DNA of 60,054 nucleotides, from positions 4,259 to 64,312 of the forward strand of contig QBMS01000009.1 in assembly GCA_003249095.1 (NCBI GenBank), given 5' to 3'. This document shows, piece by piece, positions 1 through 8,158 of this stretch. Positions within the stretch are counted from its first letter, which is position 1; each line of letters begins with the position of its first letter. The stretch comes from Snowella sp. GTDB lineage: Bacteria; Cyanobacteriota; Cyanobacteriia; Cyanobacteriales; Microcystaceae. A program made the translations under genes and the position numbers. The notes beneath the pieces were generated by a model. The model did no database searches. It had not been told where the DNA came from and saw nothing but the letters and a program-made list of their open reading frames with translations.

Positions 1-512
1 CCCTCAGCCATCCCGCTTCTATTTTCTTTATTGATGAAGCTCCCATTCTCTTTGAATTTGACCAAATTGCTGATTTAGTCGGAAGAATCTGTGCTAACGG
101 AGCAAAAGCAGGCATTAGGGTTATTCTATCGGCCCAAGACCCCGATACGATCGCCAAATCCAAAGCGGCTTCTAAAATTTTACAGAATTTGACCACTCGC
201 TTAATTGGACGGATTCAGCCTGTGGCAGTGGACAGTTTTGTGGATATTTTGAAATATCCCCGCGAAATTATTGCTCGCAACGCGACCGAGAACTTTTTTC
301 CTCGTAAAGAAGGGATTTATAGCCAATGGCTACTGGATGATAATGGTCTTTATACTTTTTGTCGCTATTATCCTGGTTACGAACAATTAGCCGTAGTTGC
401 TAACAATCCCAAGGAACAAACGGCTCGTCAAAAAGCGATGCAACATTATCATGATAAATACGAAGCAATTTCTGCTTTTGCCCGTCAATTAGTGGCGAGT
501 TTACGGGGTTAA
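1..512 (+). CDS. VirB4/TraC-type conjugation ATPase, C-terminal part (5' end outside window)
   Basis: The frame is open from base 3 without a start, so this is the last 169 or so residues of a larger protein. It contains a Walker B motif (IFFIDEAPILFE) followed by a helix and a strand ending in SAQD, the arrangement of VirB4-family ATPases that power type IV secretion machines at the inner membrane. The tail (PWLL-like segment, then a short helical end) also fits VirB4 C-termini. It converges with a leftward operon of other T4SS-like genes, with only 35 bases between the stops. Walker A and the N-terminal domain lie upstream and cannot be checked. A VirD4-type coupling ATPase is the main alternative. 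Confidence 0.7.
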   Translation, partial: LSHPASIFFIDEAPILFEFDQIADLVGRICANGAKAGIRVILSAQDPDTIAKSKAASKILQNLTTRLIGRIQPVAVDSFVDILKYPREIIARNATENFFPRKEGIYSQWLLDDNGLYTFCRYYPGYEQLAVVANNPKEQTARQKAMQHYHDKYEAISAFARQLVASLRG

Positions 513-547
513 TTAAGATTATAGAAAAGCTTAATTTTAATGAATAT

Positions 548-2032
548 TTATAACTGGAGTAATTGATTGATATAAACTTCAACTTCCGTTCCAGCAGGTA
601 AAAACCAAATATTCGTTCGTTGCATCATTTGGGCGATCGCCTGTTGATTCCGTTGGGCAATTTGGGGAACCACACTACTCGTTCCGCCTTCCATTACACC
701 CGCTAAAATATTGCGTTGAGGGTTATTATTGCTAACAATACTGCCTGCTTGACTAGTCGTAACAATTTGGGATTCGGTTCGATTAAATAGTTCGGCGGCT
801 TTACCCAAACCACCCAAAATAAATAGACCTGCATCCATTGAGGTTATCGAGGATACTTGATTCGGAAACTGGCTCGCAATCAATGGTTTTCCTTCAATTG
901 CCCGAACAGTAATGGCATTTTTAGGGAGCGTTATTTCCGTAGGATTATTATTAACCGATAAGATAACTTTCTTGACATCTAGTTGTAGCAAACCCTGCTC
1001 AGAAAGAGAACGAATTTCTGCTAATAATTCAGTATTTTCAGATAAGGCGATCGCACCATCTACGGTTTTTAACGGTTCCTGTAAACGCACAACAAAAATG
1101 TTTTTCCCTTCTTGATTAGGATCACCGCTATTGGACATCATGGTTTCTCCAAAAATAGCCGTTGCCAAGACTGCCCTGACACTATTACCCGCCGCCACAG
1201 GTTTAATACTCGGTTGTGGAACGGGGCTAGAAACAGAATTTTCTACGGTTTGCTGGGGGATAACAGGAGTTGTTGGCTGTGTAATGGGCGGACTGATCAC
1301 AGGCTTAAAAACAGGAGGCATAGTGGGTTGGGGAGCCTCAACAACTTTCTGATTATTTTTATCTAAAGTCGCTATTTTTGAAGATATTTGCTCTTTTTTA
1401 GGTTTAATTGGCGTGGATGGTTGCCTAATAATGATAGGCGGTTGGGGAACTTTAACAACGCGCTCAACGGTGACAATGCGAGGGACATAAACCGTCTGTA
1501 CGGTCGTTTGAGGCTGGGTTTGAGGCACCGAAGTTGGCGCAATCGTTCTATTTTGCCTTAAAGCTTGTTGGGCCGCTTTTATTCCCTCTGTTTGGTCTGA
1601 TAGGGCTAGTTTTGTTTTTAATGACTCAATTTCCGTGGATAAGGCAGCAGTATCGTTTTTCGTCTCTGCGGGTACTTCCGTCGCGATCGGATTATTTATT
1701 GGGGTTTGATAGCCACTGTTCATCATCTGGGATAAAAACGCACCTGCAACCAAAATAATCGATAAAGTCCCCATTCCTACCAAGCCTAATTTCGCAAAGG
1801 GATTAGCCGAAAGCGGTTCTTGTGTTGGGGATTCCAACGGTTGAGATGGCGTTGGTATTTTTCCCCAGGGTTTATCCGCTATTTCAGCATGATCAAGGGG
1901 GTAATCTTGGGTTAATCCCACTAATTTTGCCATTTTTGATTCCCAATCAGGCTCGTCAGTATCAACAGTTTGAGGATTGATAGAAGAAAGGGAATCCGAA
2001 GAATTTTTTTGATGAATTGAATATTGAGTCAT
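548..2032 (-). CDS. VirB10/TrbI-like protein
   Basis: A 494-residue protein if it starts at MTQYSIHQ; the frame runs 32 codons further upstream, but that stretch overlaps the preceding gene and looks non-coding. The layout is that of VirB10/TrbI: an acidic cytoplasmic N-terminus, one membrane helix at about residues 80-102, a long Pro/Gln-rich linker (about 190-290) and a C-terminal beta domain ending in FLPAGTEVEVYI, typical of the VirB10/TrbI end. In the family this protein spans the envelope and links the inner-membrane energy source to the outer pore. It is the last gene of a leftward five-gene operon. The assignment rests on architecture and the C-terminal motif, so a divergent family member is likely. 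Confidence 0.65.
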   Translation of the reverse strand: MTQYSIHQKNSSDSLSSINPQTVDTDEPDWESKMAKLVGLTQDYPLDHAEIADKPWGKIPTPSQPLESPTQEPLSANPFAKLGLVGMGTLSIILVAGAFLSQMMNSGYQTPINNPIATEVPAETKNDTAALSTEIESLKTKLALSDQTEGIKAAQQALRQNRTIAPTSVPQTQPQTTVQTVYVPRIVTVERVVKVPQPPIIIRQPSTPIKPKKEQISSKIATLDKNNQKVVEAPQPTMPPVFKPVISPPITQPTTPVIPQQTVENSVSSPVPQPSIKPVAAGNSVRAVLATAIFGETMMSNSGDPNQEGKNIFVVRLQEPLKTVDGAIALSENTELLAEIRSLSEQGLLQLDVKKVILSVNNNPTEITLPKNAITVRAIEGKPLIASQFPNQVSSITSMDAGLFILGGLGKAAELFNRTESQIVTTSQAGSIVSNNNPQRNILAGVMEGGTSSVVPQIAQRNQQAIAQMMQRTNIWFLPAGTEVEVYINQLLQL

Positions 2033-2069
2033 TAGAAAATACCAAAATATAGGATAATCAAAGTCTAAT

Positions 2070-2750
2070 TCAAGAACAATCTTTTTGCTGAAGCTCACAC
2101 ATATTATAAATTTCAAGTCTAGCTTCACCGAGACGAAAAGTCGCTAAATGCCAAGGCAGAGGATTATCGGGCAAAGAAATAGGATTATTGGCGATCGCCC
2201 TAACCAAAATTTGTCTATTAAAGGGAATGGAATTTCCTAACAAATCAGAGCCACTAAAAATTAATTGATTAGCTCGTATCTCCACTTTCCACTCTCCTAC
2301 ACCAATCTTGATCGGTTGAGAAATTCTTTCGATAATCAAAACACTTTCTGTACTTCTATTATTTGATGTAATTTGATTTTTTTGGTTCAACCTCATCATT
2401 TCTGTTTGAAACTTTGGCTTAAATCTATCCATTAACAAGGCAGAACTAATGGCTAAAATTTCATTTTGAGGTTGTTTGGACGAAAAAGTTAACATTAAAG
2501 TCATCGTTTCCCCCACAAAACGGCGAATCGTTTCTGGTTGACGCTCCAAATTCGTTTTTGGATCTGCCGATATGACACGACCATCTGCTAATTCTATCAA
2601 ACTTTGAGGAGCTAATTGTTGGCTCAACTGCTGTAACATTGTTTCATGAAAAAACAGTAGCAATAAAATAACAAAATTTAATCCAAAGGTTCCCAGAGCA
2701 AAGAGAAATAAAATATTTTTTTTTTGATTTTCTGACTGAAATAATTTCAT
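2070..2750 (-). CDS. VirB8/TraE-like bitopic protein (second paralogue)
   Basis: 226 residues with a short basic N-terminus, one strongly hydrophobic helix (about residues 13-36) and a soluble domain, which is the VirB8/TrbF/TraE layout. It shares with the adjacent upstream gene the motif (I/R)RFVxxTMTLM near residue 75, an ERIS/KRID stretch followed by GxW(K/R)V, a PFN(R/K)xxLVRA segment and an LEIYxxxxL end, so the two are paralogues. It sits between the longer paralogue and the VirB10-like gene, where VirB8/VirB9 lie in conjugation operons. The VirB8 call is inferred from topology and position and has no diagnostic motif. Confidence 0.45.
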   Translation of the reverse strand: MKLFQSENQKKNILFLFALGTFGLNFVILLLLFFHETMLQQLSQQLAPQSLIELADGRVISADPKTNLERQPETIRRFVGETMTLMLTFSSKQPQNEILAISSALLMDRFKPKFQTEMMRLNQKNQITSNNRSTESVLIIERISQPIKIGVGEWKVEIRANQLIFSGSDLLGNSIPFNRQILVRAIANNPISLPDNPLPWHLATFRLGEARLEIYNMCELQQKDCS

Positions 2751-2802
2751 GTTTTATAGATCATCACATTGACTAAAATAGTTTAATATATAAAAAATAA
2801 AC

Positions 2803-3627
2803 TCATTTAATAAAGCTTCCCGTATTCGACGAACCCGTGCAGGAATTTGAACGCCCTTGGGGAGCATTATTATAATTATCCATTAAACATAAATTGCGAA
2901 TTTCATAAATTTCCATTTTACTCGATCGTATCGCATAAATTGCTCCTTGCAAATCCGTCATCTGATCAGGGAGTGGATAGGAAAAATAATCCGTCGCTCG
3001 AACCAATAAATCTTTATTAAAAGGCGTAATTATTTTACTACCATCCCCTCTTTTGCTTTGAATTAGGTCAGCCACTAAACCCACTCGCCACTGACCTGAC
3101 GCGATTTTTTCAGGTAAATCTATACGCTTAATGATTAATTCTGCGGAGAGACCTTGTTGGTCATCATTTATAAACACTTCAGGTGGCGTTATTGCCGCAA
3201 TTTCCCTTAAGAAACCCCGACGAAAGTCTTCCGATAGAGCAAAACTAGCAACCCAACTATTGGTCGTTACTTTATTGTTTCCTCCCTGGGGTGTACTAAT
3301 TAATATGCCTCGATCTCGAAGAGGGGCAACGCGATCGCTAATCGTTGGGGATGGTAGCAATCCTGACCAATTAAACATCAGTGTCATAGTGTTATCTACA
3401 AATCTTTTAATTGCGGCTGAATCTCTCACCAAATCATCTGTAATGACAACTTTTTTTCCATTAATTAGTTGGACAAAATTAGGGGGTTGTCTCTGACTCA
3501 ATTGGCGAATTTTAATTCCCTGAAAAACCAAGAAAAACAATACCAAAAAATGTAATCCAAACGCCGCGATCGCAAAAATTGTTAAAGAATTAATCGGTCG
3601 TTGTTGTTTTTCTAGTAACCTTACCAT
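2803..3627 (-). CDS. VirB8/TraE-like bitopic protein (first paralogue)
   Basis: 274 residues: a cytoplasmic N-terminus, a membrane helix at about residues 14-38, and a periplasmic domain. It has the same motif series as its downstream neighbour (IKRFVDNTMTLM, IKRIDLPEKI, SGQWRV, PFNKDLLVRAT, MEIYEIRNL) but a longer central insertion and a Cys-containing tail. Its start codon directly follows the stop of the VirB6-like gene, which implies translational coupling. In VirB-type systems this position belongs to VirB8, an assembly scaffold that binds VirB10. The function is inferred from context. Confidence 0.45.
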   Translation of the reverse strand: MVRLLEKQQRPINSLTIFAIAAFGLHFLVLFFLVFQGIKIRQLSQRQPPNFVQLINGKKVVITDDLVRDSAAIKRFVDNTMTLMFNWSGLLPSPTISDRVAPLRDRGILISTPQGGNNKVTTNSWVASFALSEDFRRGFLREIAAITPPEVFINDDQQGLSAELIIKRIDLPEKIASGQWRVGLVADLIQSKRGDGSKIITPFNKDLLVRATDYFSYPLPDQMTDLQGAIYAIRSSKMEIYEIRNLCLMDNYNNAPQGRSNSCTGSSNTGSFIK

Positions 3628-4692
3628 TTATATTTTCGTCCTCACCCAAATTGTCGTATTACTCATGGCATTAAAGACAGCAAATCCCCCCAGAGTCGCC
3701 AAGCCTAAAGCTGTAATAGGAGCGAGAATTCCCAGAAAAATCATAAACCACATCAAATCGGGATCAGCATTGGCATTTTGGGCTGGCCCATTCATAATAA
3801 CAGTTGCGGTGGAAATGGCCATAATGTTAAAAGAAATCTTGGCAATGCCGATCGCCAAAAGTCCTGTTAACCAGGCAAAAATAGGTTTTCCCGTTCCAGG
3901 CAATAATGATGCTCCGACAGCGATTGGCCCCAGAGCGGCGATTAGTAACATGGTTGCTTCTAATAAATTTTGAAAAGCATATTGTAGAGAAATAAAAAAA
4001 CTTTTAATACTAGTTTGTACGGTTGATCCTAATAAAACATTAAAGGATATTTCTGATAAATTTCCTGTCCCGTAGGTGATTTGATTAACTTTATTTTCTA
4101 AGCGACTAATCCATACTTTATCTCCATACGAATTTCGATATTCTTGCCACAGCACATTGATTTTTTCGGAGGATTTAAGCAAGCATTGTGTTCGCTGATC
4201 TCCTGATAAAGATTGACAAGGGCGTAACAAAGCACCAGCAACTTCTTCTGCCACACTCATATTCAAAACTTGTTGATAATTTTGCTTACTATCTGTTGTT
4301 ATAATAACTTGTTGATTAATGGTATTTAGGAAATTTCTCACGCCTAACGTTAAGTTTGCTAGAGTGCTTTCTTTACCCGTATTGGTTAATAATATAACGA
4401 CAACAAATGGCCAAATTAAAGCCGATAAAGGGCGACTATATTCATTCTCCACTACATCTCTGATCCACTGGAATATAAAAAAGATTAATGTACCTACAGC
4501 CAAAAAGATACCTAAATTTGTCAGCGATCGATATAAATTATTAGAGTTGTTATTCTGTAATAAATCTAGCCATTGATTATCCCAGCCTTCAGCAATACTT
4601 TGGGCGGTTGTGGTTCCACTATTAAAAATATTACTGATGCCTGTTTCTGATAACAGTAAAGGTAATCTATCAAATAGAATTAAAAACATCAT
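3628..4692 (-). CDS. VirB6/TrbL-like polytopic membrane protein
   Basis: 354 residues with hydrophobic segments at about 55-75, 85-100, 235-258, 265-290 and 305-345, separated by a large hydrophilic loop (about 110-230). This matches the VirB6/TrbL family, the inner-membrane channel subunit of type IV secretion systems. A Gly/Pro-rich stretch between the third and fourth segments (ALGPIAVGASLLPGTGKPIF) also resembles TrbL. It lies five bases downstream of the VirB5-like gene and abuts the next gene. Tandem ATG codons form the start. Confidence 0.55.
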   Translation of the reverse strand: MMFLILFDRLPLLLSETGISNIFNSGTTTAQSIAEGWDNQWLDLLQNNNSNNLYRSLTNLGIFLAVGTLIFFIFQWIRDVVENEYSRPLSALIWPFVVVILLTNTGKESTLANLTLGVRNFLNTINQQVIITTDSKQNYQQVLNMSVAEEVAGALLRPCQSLSGDQRTQCLLKSSEKINVLWQEYRNSYGDKVWISRLENKVNQITYGTGNLSEISFNVLLGSTVQTSIKSFFISLQYAFQNLLEATMLLIAALGPIAVGASLLPGTGKPIFAWLTGLLAIGIAKISFNIMAISTATVIMNGPAQNANADPDLMWFMIFLGILAPITALGLATLGGFAVFNAMSNTTIWVRTKI

Positions 4693-4698
4693 TAGTCA

Positions 4699-5517
4699 TT
4701 ATTGGGGAGTGGATAAAAGTTGATTTTCAGGATAGTTTGCTATTTTTCTGCCTAATAAATCCACTTGAGTCGCCGCTCTGAGAAGTTGGGCGGATTGGGT
4801 AGCAGTATCTAGGCGGCGATCGCGGTTAGATTCTTCTATTTGTTGGGAAATATTAGTTAAATTGAGGTTGGAATACTGTAATGACTGATTAAGTTGAATA
4901 TTTTGTGCTAAGGTTGCGCCTATTATTTTAGCTTGCTCGGTTTGAATTTTAATATTTTGTCGTTGCAAATCCGCTTGATTAGTATTTAATTGAGCAGTGA
5001 GCAAGGGAGTTAGATTTGTCATGCTACTGACACTTGACACAAGTTTTTCAAACTCATTGATTAATTTGTCAGATTTTTGGGAATAGGTGTCAATATTTTT
5101 GAGAGAAAGTTCAGTATTTTGTAACTTATTTTTTAAGCGAATTTGTCCATTGCTCCCCAGAATGCTATTAATAGAACCCAAGGTGATGAGGCGGTTAACT
5201 TGATTAGTAATTAGTTGCGATCGCACGGCTGAATTGTTTTCAAAATTATCGGATTGAGCATTAAGAGCTAGGGACTGACGGAGGATTTGTCCCGCATCGA
5301 TAGGATTGGGAAGATTTGCAATTCCCGTCGCTTTAATAATAGCAGTTTGAGTAGGAATCCCCAAAGGACTTAGGGTTTCATTAAGGGAGTTTTTTAGATA
5401 ATTTTGTAAATCAACAGAATAATATTGAAAGTCTGTCCAAACTCGTGCTAGCTGACCGAAACTGGGAAGAGCGATTAAAAAAGTCAAACCGAGAGTCAAA
5501 AAAATGATTTTTTTCAT
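4699..5517 (-). CDS. VirB5/TrbJ-like exported helical protein
   Basis: 272 residues beginning with a clear Sec signal peptide (MKKIIFLTLGLTFLIALPSFG). The mature part is almost wholly helical and rich in Gln, Asn and Leu, with long coiled-coil stretches at about 115-250. VirB5/TrbJ proteins, minor components of the T4SS pilus, have this form and lie immediately upstream of VirB6, as here. It is the first gene of the leftward operon, so the operon promoter should lie in 5518-5780. Sequence-level similarity to VirB5 is weak by eye, so the call rests on signal peptide, helical content and gene order. Confidence 0.45.
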   Translation of the reverse strand: MKKIIFLTLGLTFLIALPSFGQLARVWTDFQYYSVDLQNYLKNSLNETLSPLGIPTQTAIIKATGIANLPNPIDAGQILRQSLALNAQSDNFENNSAVRSQLITNQVNRLITLGSINSILGSNGQIRLKNKLQNTELSLKNIDTYSQKSDKLINEFEKLVSSVSSMTNLTPLLTAQLNTNQADLQRQNIKIQTEQAKIIGATLAQNIQLNQSLQYSNLNLTNISQQIEESNRDRRLDTATQSAQLLRAATQVDLLGRKIANYPENQLLSTPQ

Positions 5518-5537
5518 AGGGATGTTACTTCTATTGA

Positions 5538-5774
5538 GATCAAGTTAGATCAGGGCTAGTTCTAGCATATTATGGGTTTGCTCCTTCTATTGTACTAGGA
5601 AAAACTTTTAGAATTCGCCTAGAAACTAATCAAAATCCATCATTAGAAGATCAACTTTTACCCGCTCCGACGAGTGCCTGTGCTTCCGATCTAGAAAGCC
5701 TATCGCCAACACCGAATACTCTAGTTTCTCAAGAAATTTCACCTCCGCCTGAATCCCAATGCTGGAAGACTTGA
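5538..5774 (+). other. Open frame without a start codon, possible gene remnant
   Basis: A 78-codon frame runs from just after a TGA at 5535 to a TGA at 5772. It contains a stretch that reads like real protein (KTFRIRLETNQNP, then a Pro/Ser-rich tail ending ESQCWKT), but there is no ATG or GTG in frame and no ribosome-binding site. It lies between the 5' end of the T4SS-like operon and the 3' end of the SpoIIM-type gene. It may be the 3' relic of a deleted gene. It may also be chance, and the same bases should hold the T4SS-like operon promoter on the other strand. Confidence 0.25.
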
Positions 5775-5776
5775 GG

Positions 5777-6748
5777 TTAACCAGCAATTTTTTGTCGGCT
5801 ACAGTAAGTTATTAAACCGGTTAAAATCCCCATTCCCGTTAAATATTTAATAAAGTCGGGAATTGCAGGATTAGGAGAAAAAAATCCTTCAATAATTCCA
5901 GCAATGACTAAGAGGGGAACAATTCCAAAAACTAACTGGGCTGACTGATATCCGTAGATTTTTAACGCATCTACTCGACGATAGTTTCCTGGTAATAATA
6001 AGGCTTTCGCAATTAATAATCCCGCTCCTCCCGCAAAGAAAATAGCAGGTAATTCCAAGGCTCCATGAGGGAAAACAAAGGCCCAAAAGGGATAGGCTAA
6101 TTGATTTTGTCCGACCAATGCCGCGATCGCCCCGATTAATAGACCATTATAAAATAAAGAATAAATGGTAAATAATCCCGCCGTTATACCGCCCCCGACC
6201 ATCCTAAAAGCCACACTCAAGTTATTAATCATAATATTACTAGAAGCCATTGGTTCGATGCCCACGATCGCCCCCATCCAGAGTTCATTTTTATCTCTCA
6301 CTTTAGTGATTAATTCTTCAGGGACAATTAATGCCATAAATGCAGGATCTTGCCAGGCATACCACCAAGCCATTAACCCTCCGATCACAAACAAGGTGAT
6401 CGCGATCGCGGTATAAACCCAGGTTTGTTGAATCACCGTCGGTAATCGCCAGCGATAAAATTCCAGCACAGATTGCCATTCCTGATGCCGTGAACCTTGG
6501 TAAATTTGGCTATAGGCACGGGAGGTTAATTGTTGTAAATCTCGAATTAAAACTGTTCCCACTTTCTGAGTTTTTGCCCTTGCCAGATCCCCACTCACGG
6601 AACGATATAAACTAGCTAATTGTTGGATTTGGACAGCAGAAAGAGACTTAAGACCTTTTTTCTCAACTTCAGTTAATAATTGCCCCAAAATTTTCCAGTC
6701 AGGTTCACGACGAGCAATCCAACGTTGAATATTCATAAAGATTTGCAT
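5777..6748 (-). CDS. SpoIIM-family (DUF95) integral membrane protein
   Basis: 323 residues. The N-terminal 90 are soluble and helical (RREPDWKILGQLL, then LARAKTQ), followed by a membrane part with about five helices starting near residue 110. The GAIVGIEPMASSNIMINNL segment and the FPHGALELPAIFFAGGAGLL motif are hallmarks of the stage II sporulation protein M family. Cyanobacteria do not sporulate, and the role of their homologues is not established. The start could be the first ATG (6748) or the fifth codon (MNIQRW). It is divergent from a second membrane protein, about 60 bases away, so the two may share a regulatory region. Confidence 0.85.
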   Translation of the reverse strand: MQIFMNIQRWIARREPDWKILGQLLTEVEKKGLKSLSAVQIQQLASLYRSVSGDLARAKTQKVGTVLIRDLQQLTSRAYSQIYQGSRHQEWQSVLEFYRWRLPTVIQQTWVYTAIAITLFVIGGLMAWWYAWQDPAFMALIVPEELITKVRDKNELWMGAIVGIEPMASSNIMINNLSVAFRMVGGGITAGLFTIYSLFYNGLLIGAIAALVGQNQLAYPFWAFVFPHGALELPAIFFAGGAGLLIAKALLLPGNYRRVDALKIYGYQSAQLVFGIVPLLVIAGIIEGFFSPNPAIPDFIKYLTGMGILTGLITYCSRQKIAG

Positions 6749-6809
6749 TGATTCTTCTAAAGCTAGTTTAAGATAATTTCAAACCCTATTCGATTTGGGA
6801 TTTAAAGTT

Positions 6810-7616
6810 ATGTCGAGAGAAATTCATCGTCGTCCTAGTAACGAAACCTTGAGTGTCGGGAATGTCGTCAGTGCAGGTTTACGCATTTATCGGGATAATT
6901 TTAAAGTGTATTATCTGGAAGCTCTGAAAAGTTATTTGTGGGTTCTTGTTCCTGTCTATGGTTGGGCAAAATTTGCAGCAATTCAGGCCCTCATTGCTCG
7001 TTTAGCCTTTTGTGAAGTGAGGGAAACCCCAGAAAGCCTAGCTGATGCCCGCCGTCAGGTCATGCCTAAATTGTGGATTTTTCTAGCAACGGGAATTTTA
7101 ATTAGCTTAATCTTTTTCGCAGGATTGATTGTCTTTAGCATCGTTCTTGCTTTGCTCGGCGTTGGATTTGCCGCTAATATTCAAAGCAATGGTTTAGTCT
7201 CTCTGGTTTTTGTCCTATTAATGATTTTATTCTTTATTTTCATGATTTTCGCTTCTATCTGGCTAATTTCTCGCATTGCCTTTGCGGAACTGGCGATCGC
7301 GATCGATGATATCAAGGAGGCAACGAAAGCGATCGGTCGGAGTTGGACAATTACCCAGGGTTTTGTTGGCAAAATTCAAATTATTTTCTTTATTTCTTTT
7401 CTATTAACAATTCCCTTTTCTGCGGTGAGTAATCTCGGAAGTTTATTGTTCCAAAGTGCTGAATGGGGGGCAATAATGAATTTACTTTTAACCATTCCCT
7501 TAGGAGCATTACTGGTTCCTTTTTGGCAATCGATTAAGGCAGTGATTTATTATGATTTACTTACTCGAAAAGAAGGGTTAGGATTAGAGTTAAGAGAGTT
7601 AAATGATAATTTTTAA
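6810..7616 (+). CDS. Polytopic membrane protein (GPDPase-membrane-domain-like)
   Basis: 268 residues from the ATG at 6810 (MSREIHRRP); a TTG five codons upstream is less likely. It has a soluble N-terminus with the segment LSVGNVVSAGLRIYRDNF, then about five to six membrane helices between residues 40 and 255, and a GRSWTITQG stretch before the last pair. This pattern resembles the membrane domain found beside glycerophosphodiester phosphodiesterases and related DUF families of unknown role. No catalytic motif is present. It is divergent from the SpoIIM-family gene, which hints at a joint envelope function. Confidence 0.6.
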   Translation: MSREIHRRPSNETLSVGNVVSAGLRIYRDNFKVYYLEALKSYLWVLVPVYGWAKFAAIQALIARLAFCEVRETPESLADARRQVMPKLWIFLATGILISLIFFAGLIVFSIVLALLGVGFAANIQSNGLVSLVFVLLMILFFIFMIFASIWLISRIAFAELAIAIDDIKEATKAIGRSWTITQGFVGKIQIIFFISFLLTIPFSAVSNLGSLLFQSAEWGAIMNLLLTIPLGALLVPFWQSIKAVIYYDLLTRKEGLGLELRELNDNF

Positions 7617-8158
7617 TGGACTTAGAAGATACATAACGATTATCTCCCTAACTTGTACGGAATTTAACCATAAAATTTTGCATATTGACCGCTTTGGAGA
7701 GTTGCTATCACTCCAAACCAATTGATCACAACGTAAACTAAAATAATCAATTATCAATTATCAGATAAATTAAAATACACTGTTTTTAAGATAAAGATTT
7801 CACGTTTTTTAGGTATCGGGATTATTAACCCTTGAATTTTTTGAGAAGGTTAAGTCGATCGAACCCAGAGGGACACTAACCATCGTAAAGAAGTTTTATT
7901 TTTAAATAAATTGATAAATTTGACTGTAATGCTATTGTATAGATTTAAATTATTATAAATGCAGCTATTATCTTATTATTGATGTTGTTTAATCTTAAAT
8001 AAAAGCTTATGAGCAATTATTGTAAAGATTTGTTGCAAGATTTATAAAGCGAAATCAGTCTGAATAGGACTCGACAAAAAATCTTAAAAGATCGCGCTCC
8101 TAATCCGCTAAACTGGACAGTACAGATTTATTTAAACCCTAAAAGGCGCGGAACTCCT
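7617..8158 (+). other. 542-base intergenic region upstream of the branching enzyme
   Basis: AT-rich DNA without a credible reading frame. It must hold the promoter and leader of the GH57 gene, whose ATG is preceded by a purine-rich AAAAGGCGCGGA. I see several AT-rich boxes (for example TTGATA at 7911) but no pair with convincing spacing. No tRNA, repeat unit or terminator with a clear stem was found. Confidence 0.4.
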
